64,000 nucleotides of DNA from Cladopsammia gracilis (Eukaryota > Cnidaria > Anthozoa > Scleractinia > Dendrophylliidae). Under the pieces are notes generated by a model. That model had not been told where the DNA came from and ran no database searches. It was given only the letters and a program-made list of their open reading frames with translations. Shown here in pieces: positions 26,101-36,602 of the stretch (positions within the stretch are counted from its first letter, which is position 1; each line of letters begins with the position of its first letter). The position numbers and the translations under genes were made by a program. The stretch spans positions 612,605 through 676,604 of the forward strand of contig JAJGOT010000468.1 of assembly GCA_022457155.1 (NCBI GenBank), read 5' to 3'.

Positions 26101-29100
26101 ATTGTGCATTGGTACATTGCAAGACTACAAGACATTGTGGGTCCAGCTCATTTTTTTTCTAAATCCGTATCGCCTGGCGTGTCGGTGACAACATGGTAGA
26201 CTTTAAGGTGTTTCCCTCCAGTTTCCGTGTAGCCGCACCTACTATTTTTGAGCGGCCGTTTAACTAACTTTCCTTTATTGAATTAGAATGAAACTTACAC
26301 AAAATATTGTACAAAGTTTGAAGTTTATAAAAGTGTAACAATTTTGTAAATCGGATTTAAAATTGCGGAGATAAACGAGAAAAATTGAAATCGCTTGAGT
26401 CTAAATTCCGAGCGATTGCGATGGCATCTAGAAAAATCAAAACTATTACGATAAACTATAACATATGGCAAACAAAATATCTAAAAATTAGAAAATTTTG
26501 TCAAGCCGATTTTGAGTAAATCAGAAAAACATTTCGAACTTGTGATTTTGCATGTGTATGAGCACATCTACAAATTCCTCAATCTCAAATTTACGTCAAA
26601 ATGTGTGTTTATAGTATGAGATGAAACTATGAAAGTTTGAAAGCGTTTCTCGTTTTAGTTTTGGAGATTCGATTTTCTGTAGGAAACCGTAGTTTTTTGA
26701 CTGAGTCCTTGATATTGTAGTTTTAGCACTTTTCTACATATTTCAAAAACCGCGAGATAGATTTTTTAAAACGTTTATGGTCATTTCTTTATAATATGAA
26801 CAACATTGTCTCAAAGTTTCATCTTGATTGAAACATTGCAACATGGTCAAATAAAATAATAAAGTTCACCCAAAACGCGATTGAGACTTCGTGCTTTGAT
26901 TGCACGGTTGAAGGTGCACGTCGCAAAGACGCTTTAATTAATTCAGGTGAAATGTAACGCATTTCTGCGTGTTGAGAATTATGCAAATCGCGATGACTTC
27001 TTTCTTTTCCCTACAATTCAAAATGTCGAGAGAGTCCAGTGCACGTCAAATGCGAATAAAAAAACCTGCTTTCAAATAAACGTCCCACTGAAATTCGTGG
27101 GAACGATAAAAATAACGTGGAACACAGCCCCTAACGTTACTCCGCAAATCATGATGGTCACGCAGAAAATAAATGCGTTGCGCTTCACCTGAATTAATTA
27201 ATTAAAGCGTCTTTGTGCGCCTTCAACCGTGCAATCAAAGCACGAAGTCTCAATCGCGTTTTGGGTGAACTTTATTATTTTATTTGACCATGTTGCAATG
27301 TTTCAATCAAGATGAAACTTCGAGACAATGTTGTTCATATTATAAAGAAACGACTAAAAAAGTTTTTTAAAAAAATCTATCTCGCGGTTTTTGAAATATA
27401 TAGAAAAGAGCTAAAACTACAACATCAAGGACTCAGTCAAAAAACTATGGTTTCCTACAGAAAATCGAATCTCCAAAACTAAAACGAGAAACGCTTTCAA
27501 AATGTCATAGTTTCATCTCATACTCTAAAAACACATTTTGGCGTAAATTTGAGATTGAGAAATTAAACTTTTATAAGCTTGATTGAGGAACTTATTGATG
27601 TGCTCATACACATGCAAAATCACAAGTTCGAAATGTTTTCCTGATTTACTCAAAATCGGCTTGACAAAAGTTTCTAATTTTTAGCTATTTTGTTTGCCAT
27701 ATGTCATAGTTTATCGTTATAGTTTTGATTTTTCTAGATGCCATTGCAATCGCTCGGAATTTAGACTCAAGCGATTTCAGTGTTACTCGTTTATCTCCGC
27801 AATTTTAATTCCGATTTTCAAAATTATTGCAATCTTATAAACTTCAAACTAAGCACAATATTTTGTGTAAGTTTCATACTAATTCAATAAAGGAAAGTTA
27901 GTTAAACGGCCGCTTAAAAATGGTCGGTGCGGCTGCATGGAAACTGGAGGGAAACACCTTAAGATACGCTTAAAAGTCATTGGCCCTAAGGTCATCGCTT
28001 TATGGAGCCGGCATATTAGCCGCTGTTAAACGAAGCACTTTTAGGCCCGGTCCAAACGTCGAACTTCACATGTGCCGAATCTAATGCAAATGAGCAAGAA
28101 CAATAGATTTTGCTCATTTACATTAGATTCGGCACATGTGAAGTTCGACGTTTGAACCGGGCCTTACCTACAGGTAAATTTGATTAACGAGCAAAACGAT
28201 ATTTCTGCCCGTGAGTTGCACACTTTGGTACATTTCTTTGCCGTTCTCTGCAAAACAACAATTCGAATTTTTATGTATAACGTGAACACACGACCGGGTT
28301 AAATTTCCTTTCCCTGTCTGAACTTGAACGCCGCCCCTGTGAATTTACCACCTAAACAATTCAGTCCCATTAGACAAATTAAACAATTTAGAATAATTGC
28401 GAGGTAGTTTAAAAGTCGCGAGTTCACTTTTTAACTGACGACGTTTTCCCTGCCGTTGCCGTCGTGATTGCTTAAGGTCCATTATTGAATATAATTTAAA
28501 CCTTAATTGCACAAAACAATTTGAGAATTCGCGTTTTCATCAGCATGAAAGCGACAGTGAGAGCGTGTAGTTGGCAATCTGCTGTCAAAACTCGACACTT
28601 CATTGGTTGGTTTACCTGGGAAAACCAATCGATAAAACTTTCTACATAGGCTTTCACCAAGGAAAAATTCTATTGTTTTTATGGTGTGATCATTAAAATT
28701 TGCCAAGGCAAATTTTACCAAGATAGCATCCGTTACACGTAGAAAACCATTTTCAAGGTAAATTAAAATTTAAGGTCGCCGTGTAATAATGGTGCTATTG
28801 TTTTCCATGCAGGACGTGCCAAAGAGGTAAATTTTACCTAGTTAAACTCGGTTACACGCAGAAAACAACTTAACCTAGGTAAATTCAAATTTAAGTGTGC
28901 CGCGGCTATTTCGAATTTACCTAGGTTAAAGTTGTATCGTATAACCGCGACTATTGTCCTGAGAAGAGTATTTTGAAACATTTTTTGCATGTGAACCCAC
29001 AATGCCTTGCGGTATTGGAACGTACCAATGCACAATTCTTCAAACAAAGTTTATTGAAATAGTCGTAAAACATACATTATGTTTTTTTTTTCATATATTT

Positions 29101-32100
29101 AAATTTTCAGTTGTATGAAACTTTAAAACAAATGGTAGCGAATACAAGCGAATTGCTAAGATCTTTGACGCCAAAGCGACCACCTCTGTCAACGCTATTG
29201 GAGAATATTATCTTCAGCATTGGAAGACTAATGAAGATCACTTCCCAAGATGCTGAATTCACAAATCGGGACACCGCCGTACAGAAACCGGTATGTGGCG
29301 ATTTTGACTCCCACAGTTTATAGCAAAGCTAAAACATATCCAAAAACCTGTCGAGTAAACCACAATTTAAGATCGTTTTGCCAACAACTTTCCTTCTGAG
29401 GTCAATTGAGCTGCCCCAGACAAGCCCTTTTGTACGTTTATCCCTGCCTGGCCATCTTAGCCGCCAGACCCTGAGCAGACCCTCCTCACGGCTCTGGAGA
29501 TAAAAATAAGGGATTCACCAGAACGTCCAGTTCCCTCTAACGACAACACGAATAATTGTTTACTTAGAAAGTGACGCAATAATCTGTTTAAAAAAAATTC
29601 TGCTTTATTTCTAACGGAAAAATAAACACTCTTATGCAGAGACCTGTCGAGCCTGAATTACTGATCATAATGTAACATGTTTTTTCTTCCGTCTGTGTAT
29701 TTTTCCTTAGAATATCAATATCACGAAGATACTCCTATCCCTAAAGGATCAAGCGATTCAAGGAATTCGCCAGTCATTGAAAACGATCCCAGGAAATGTA
29801 ACACTCACGTCAAAATATCTCAGCATAACGGTGGTATCTTCATATAGAAAAGACACTGACCACTTGAAACTTAATGCAGATCGCAGCAGCTTTATAATCC
29901 CAGATCTCAGCAAGGCTTTAAATGCAAGGGTTAATGACAGCGACATACTGTTTTTAGAGGTAATACCAGAGTTATATTTTGCAAATTTCGTGAAAGTGCT
30001 TTTAATGCTTTTAAACATGCCATATGTAAAATAGAACTGTTATAACTAATGATATAATGTGAAATACGTAATTTCTTGGACCTGCGATTTTGAATATGAC
30101 AACATTTTCCCTTCGGGACAGAGTATAACCGAAAACTGAGAGAAGATAATTAACACAATCCCAATTAATCCCGAATTAATTTAAACGGGAGACAAACATT
30201 GCAAGAACATCGAACATTGTTCACATAAACATAGGGCGTCAAAACACAGTTGCATGCATATAGTCCCAGGCATGCATAGTGATTAAAGTCAAAAGGTTGG
30301 AAGATAATACTTTAATGCACTGCATATGTTGCACTTTCAGCTTCACAGTATTAATAGGCGTAAAATAAATATAATTCCAATATACGTTTTATCTTACGAC
30401 AAATACATAGACCATGTTTACCGGTTGGGAGCAAATGTGATGCCTTGTAATAGAAGATTGTAATGTCCCTCACCCTTCTTAAGTTATATTTTATACCATT
30501 GATGCATATATTATTTCTTTTTACAAATGGAAAGAGTCATTTGCAAAATATGTTGAATTTCACAACTGCAAATAAATAATCACACTTAAAAGTAGAGAGA
30601 TTAAGCTTCGCGTATATTTCTCCCGTGAACGGCAGAGAAACAGCTTTTGTTATCTGCCGTTTCTACGTGAAAGTGAATAGTTTTATCCGTTTGTTGTGAA
30701 CATGTGAATTATTTTGGACTTTTCTGGTGGTTTTATTTAATGATTCGAGGAACAGTAAAGATAATCAACTGCAAGCTGCTGTTTGCCGTTTGCTGTAGAA
30801 CGCGGTGCTTAATCTCTCTAGTCAGTGGTAAAAGACCTCCTTGGTTTATCTCGAAATCACTCTTTATCCCTTACACCTTGAGTATTGTGACTACACAGAA
30901 GATAGGATAGGAATCTGAAAAATCTGGGGACAAGGAAGAAGAAATGTCTACGCTTTTTGATACACTTGTCAATCACAACTTTGCTGATCGGATTGAACAG
31001 GGTGTAATTTATTTTGCTGCCTACTGCTCTTTTGCAGATGTGGAGTACACCTTTCAATCCTTTTACCTGGGACAACAGCAGCAAGAGGGTAACAACGCAT
31101 GTCGGAAGTTTGGATGTTCGGAACGGCAAAGAGGAACTGGTACCCATGTCTGGTCTATCACCAGCTATCACTATCTTATTGCCTTTGAACCGACCGACAT
31201 CTCATCATCCAGTAAATAATTCTTTAGGAAAACATGGAATGCTTAGACATCTCAACATAAGTGTTCAACAAGGAGAAACCATGGTTGAAATCTCGATAGT
31301 TCCTCAAGACAATCATGCCACTATCTCCTACCTTAAAATATTACCACCCAATGAGATATCTGCTCCTTTCGAGTGCAAACGTGCACGGACAAAGTGGCGC
31401 AAAAGAGGAAAAATCACTTGCAAAGGGAACAATAATATAACCATCTCTTTTACTGCATCCACTCCAGGAAACTACATTCTTGATATAGAGTTTAATGTTA
31501 AACAAAATGACGAAAACCAAGAGGAAGGGGAAGGCAAGGAAGAGCAAGACGAGGAGAACTGTATCGAGGTCAAAGAACCTCCTTCCAGGTCAATGATAGT
31601 AAATGTGAACTACACATACACAGTGAGCGAATCTACTTGTCTCTTCTGGGAATCAAATCAATTTAACTGGAAAACAGCAGGGTGTAAGGTAAGTAAGGTC
31701 GTCGTTATCTTTGCGCGCCTGCCGTCTTTAGCCATAAAGGGGTTAGTTTCTAAAGAAGCTGTAGTGCTGTGTCGATGGGGGAGTGAAACATCAACATTTG
31801 ATTCTGTTACCTGAGCTGATCAGGTAAATTGGTCACAATAAAGATATGTAAAAGCTTACGCTTCGTTTCGCTAGTCCTTTGTCAGATTGAATCAAGGAAT
31901 TGTGGGTTGTGTGATTGATATATCAAACGGCGGAGCTACACTGTTAGTGGAAACATGGTGACGTCAAAAAACAAATTAGTTGAATGAAAAGCGTTCGTTG
32001 ACTCCATGGGGATTAAGATTTGTAAGCTAAAATTTAATTGTGGGAATCTGTAGGTTTGCAGTGCACACTTGTAGAAAAGCGAATGAGGTTTCAGAAATTT

Positions 32101-35100
32101 CCCAGATATGTTTGGAAGCCCGTGAAAAAAATAGATAGAAGTAATAAATTGATTAATTTTCCTCTTTATTGAATGAGGTAGTGCCAATACAATCGTCGAT
32201 GTAGCGGCCTTATAGTTCAGGTTTGGTTCCGTCATACTGATTGAAAAACAATTGATTTTCGATGTACCCCACAAAAGTTTAGCGTAGTTTGGTCCCATTT
32301 TAGGACTCATGGCGACGCCATTCACTTATTTGTATTAGTTCTTGGATGCTACAAAAAAGTGATGTCACTCCAAAGACAAAAAATCGACCAATAGCGGTTA
32401 AGCCCAATAGAACATGGCTTAATTTAGTTGCTGTTTTTTTTTAATTTGAAGGTAGAGAATATCATCAGCAACTCCATTCTAAATTGTTCGTGTACTCACC
32501 TGACGTCCTTTGCTGGAGGATACCTGGTACCACCAAATAAAATGAAGTTTGAGAAAGTATATTATGAGCTGCGATCTCCCGACGAACCTGGCAAATTTCT
32601 ATTGCTTGGAACGGTGTTAACATGTTTTCTTCTTTACCTGGTTGCAGTAATTATTGCCAGAAAGGCTGACAACAAAGATAAGGCTAAGGTAATACAGTTA
32701 CATATACATGGTATGGTACATACAGTTAGCCCACTGAATAGGATAAGAAAAGTTCGGTAGATAGCTTAACTTATTTCACGGTACATGAATTATATACTCC
32801 GTGTAAAAAGCGAAAATCGACATTGTAATGACAGCAACAAATGTAACTGTTGCAGGTAACAAGCGCACTAATGCTGTTGCTTTACGTTTTCAGTTTTAGT
32901 GATGTGTGAGCCTTGGATGCCTTGGTACATTATCGGTTTAGGCTTTATCATTCAACAGTTCTTAACATAGGGAATATAAATTTTTTCTTATATACTTCTG
33001 CTTGTTTATTGAACCGAAATTAGTTTCGATTGCTCTTTTTTTAATTTCAGTTACAAGATAACGAACTTCCAATTGTCTGTGTTGCATCAGAATCAGAAGA
33101 AGGTCATATATACGAGATGTCCATAAAGACAGGTCTGTGGCTGGGTGCGGGAACAACAGCCAAAGTTTCGTTTATAATGAATGGAGTTGAAGGTAACAGT
33201 GGTACAATCAACCTATCTCAAGACATTGGTACTGGCTCCAAACCAATGTTTGCTCGAGGGACCGAACAAAAGTTTACCATCATTTTGCACAAAGACATAG
33301 GTGAAATTTATTCCTTACGCATTTGGCATGACAATTCAGGCAAGGACCCTTCGTGGTTTTTAGATGCGATTGAAATCACAGATGCAAACTCTGGAAGCTG
33401 TTGGAAATTTATATTCGAGACGTGGCTCAGTCTGGAGGATGAATCTTTCTCCAACGAAGTGCTTCAAAACCATTCCTGTTCCGGTCCAAGTATCACAACA
33501 AAACTCGTCAAGGAAATGTTTTCCAATGGCCACCTCTGGTTGTCCGTTATAACCAAGCCTCCAGGAGACAGTTTCACCAGAGTTCAAAGAATCTCCTTCT
33601 GTTTTTCGTTGCTGTTATGTACAATGGCTGTCAATGCTTCATTCTATTACTGGGGAACTCACTCATCCCAAACTATCAATCTGGGTCCATTGAAATTTTC
33701 TGCAAGACAAGCCATAGTGAGTGTTGAAAGCAACCTTATCATCTTGCCCCTGCATATCATCATTCTTTTATTCAAGAGAAGCATTAAACGCCTGCAAGGA
33801 GAACGTTCGCGTCTGTGCTTGCTCTTCATTACATTTACCTTGCTTGCAATCGTGACTGCCACTTCAGCAGCCGTCACTGTTTCATACAGTCTCATGTGGG
33901 GAAAAGACAAAAGCCAAGAATGGGTTTCTTCGGTCATCACCTCTTTCTTGGAAGACATTATGATTGTGCAGCCATTTAAATGTCTCCTTCTTGTCTCATT
34001 GAATGTTATGTTTTCAAAAATCAAAGCAAATAAAGTTTCCTCTCATAAACAACGCGATGAAGAAACACCATTGGAGAAAGCAACTACCATTCCAATGTCG
34101 ACTGAGGAATCAAACCTGAGGAAAGAAAGTGTCGCCAGAGCCAAACGTCGCTTGTCCATTAGCCAGGCATGCTTCTATGTAACCTTTCTTGTTGTTCTTG
34201 GAGTACTTACGTATGGAAACAGGAACTCGGCAAGATACCATTTATCCAGATCCATTGATAATCACATTGGGAATTTTACGAAGGTAGGAAATAATGTTCG
34301 CACAACGTTTAATCGCCAAACATGCAACAAGGGCCTCTTAACGATATAAACTAACACAATGCAAAATGTCACTGATTGGTACCGTGCAAAAACATTTTAA
34401 TTTTCTCATTAAAACACATGCATTAAGTTTAAACTTACAAGACAGTTATATTTAATCGATTAAATCACATAAAGGAGATGCTAAAATTTATTTTCACAAG
34501 CTGAGGTTTACGTTTCAGAACATTGGAACTTAATAAAAACGATTGAACATAAAACATTAATTGCAACATCAACAAAGAAAAGAAATATTCACAAAAATTA
34601 TAAACAGAAGTAAAGGTACGGTCGAGTGTTTTGGTCAAGTGAGTGATGTAATTAGGCAAGACTGCAAAAAAAGCTATTATTAAAGCAATTAATACTCCTG
34701 AAGGCGGCTGAAATGATAAGTATTGCTTTCTTATTATTTTGAGGGAAAAACCAAATTTATGTTGATTGACATATAATACAACTGCTGTGGTACTGTCCGC
34801 TGCACTCTACAGTCAATGATTACCTCAAGGTACCTTTTTCGAAAGGTATTTATTCTTCCTAAGTTTGCACGATTTTGAAAATAGAAAGAGAAGCCCATTT
34901 AGGTTATGCGCCACATTATTCAACCATGTTTCACTGACAACTACATTGTTGCTCAACAATACAATAAGGCAAGATAACCATTTATAACGTCGACTGTTTT
35001 CTCCCTTTTACTTTTTTGCCAACATTTAGTGTTTTTTTTAACTCCTCGATTAAGGTCCTCACTGGATACTCGACAGATTTTTGTTAAGATTGTTTGCCTT

Positions 35101-36544
35101 AAAACTACTAAAACAAGTAACCCTTGGTAGCTCAAATAATTCATAAATCTTCATTTCTGTCTTCCAATAGGCCTTTATCACGCGGCGGCCAGCCTCGCAG
35201 TGAAAAAGTTGTAAACAAGGTTGGGCCGGCAAAAATCTTTTCTTTTTATACCAAATGGCAAGGCGTGATAAAGACCTATGTGATAAATTTCGTTGTCACT
35301 ACAAAGAAATTATATTGCTTTCCTTTGTGTGGATACTATACACTGGAAGCCAAAAATGTGTTAATTTAAAATAACGTTTCGTATGTAATACCAAAATGCT
35401 GATTATTTTGAAAACCTCTTCTTCAATTTTTGTCCCTGGAAAGACTTGAATTAATTCCAGTTTAATCTCTGTTGATTTGTATCGCTTGTATCTTCAGCGT
35501 TCTCGTGCTTACCTGAAAATTTACTGGAAAATGAACTCATTTATCAAAATCCTCAGATACACTGGAACCCGAAAAAAAAAATGAAAACAAAACGGACTGT
35601 TGTGATAATGATTAGTGGGATTTAAAACAGAAATTCAGTGAGGTGCTGTATGCAAATTAAACACAGTGTAGTAATTTTTCAATCATAAGCACTATGGAAT
35701 TAAACAAATTAATACTCGCGGCCTATTTTGAAGAAATCCGTCTTTAATGTAACAATGATTAGTAGATAATTCATGATGCAAGTGCAATTTTCAAAGGAAT
35801 AATGCTCAATCGATGGAATGACAAGTAGAAGGCCTGATACGAGTTTGAGAAATGCTGCACACAAAGCATTTTTCGCCCTGAATGTGAGAGTGAGGCTATA
35901 TTGAGGTACTGTGGCTGTTAGAGTAGGCTCAACTGGATCTTGTCCTAGACCTCTCAGTTTGCATGGATACAAAGGAAAGAAATAAAATTTCTTAGTTTAT
36001 AGTGCCAATACTATAGGTACCCGTTTAGACAACGAAATTTACCACTTTGGAAGACAGGAACGAGTAGTGTTTACTTAAAACAAGCAATCTTAACAAGTAT
36101 CCCTTTGGCTTATTTTCTTCTACTGTTGCTTACCATTCCTTCGCTCTTCCTTCTCTTCTCATTGGATATACTCTTTTTGATTAAGGCCACATGACCCATC
36201 CAAGCCTTTTGCAGCAATGCATCTTGCAGTGCACCGTCCCACTTTAAAGCTGGTTTCCAAGTCGCATAATTTTTACGTGCGTAAATAAATAAGAGACGAT
36301 GTATGAACAGTTTGCGTAGACGTAAAATGTTGAACTGTGCTCAACTTTCTACTTGTACGCAAACTGTTCATACATTGTCTTTAACTCTACTTGCGCACGT
36401 AAAAATTACGTGACAGTGAAAATCCAGCTTTCATCACCATCATCCCGGACGTATGCAAGGTTTTCTAACCACTGAGGAAGGCTGTACGAAAGAGGTGATA
36501 GATCAGTAGGGAGGCCGGCTGGCTGCCAGCTTCGGGTTGTTGGG

Positions 36545-36602
<58 letters not shown>

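Noticed and set aside
30944..31219. Alternative frame over the start of the large GAIN exon
   Set aside because: The frame starting at 31038 fits phases and family motifs; this one does not.
33360..34024. - strand ORFs opposite the PLAT and membrane exon
   Set aside because: Antisense shadows of a well-supported exon.
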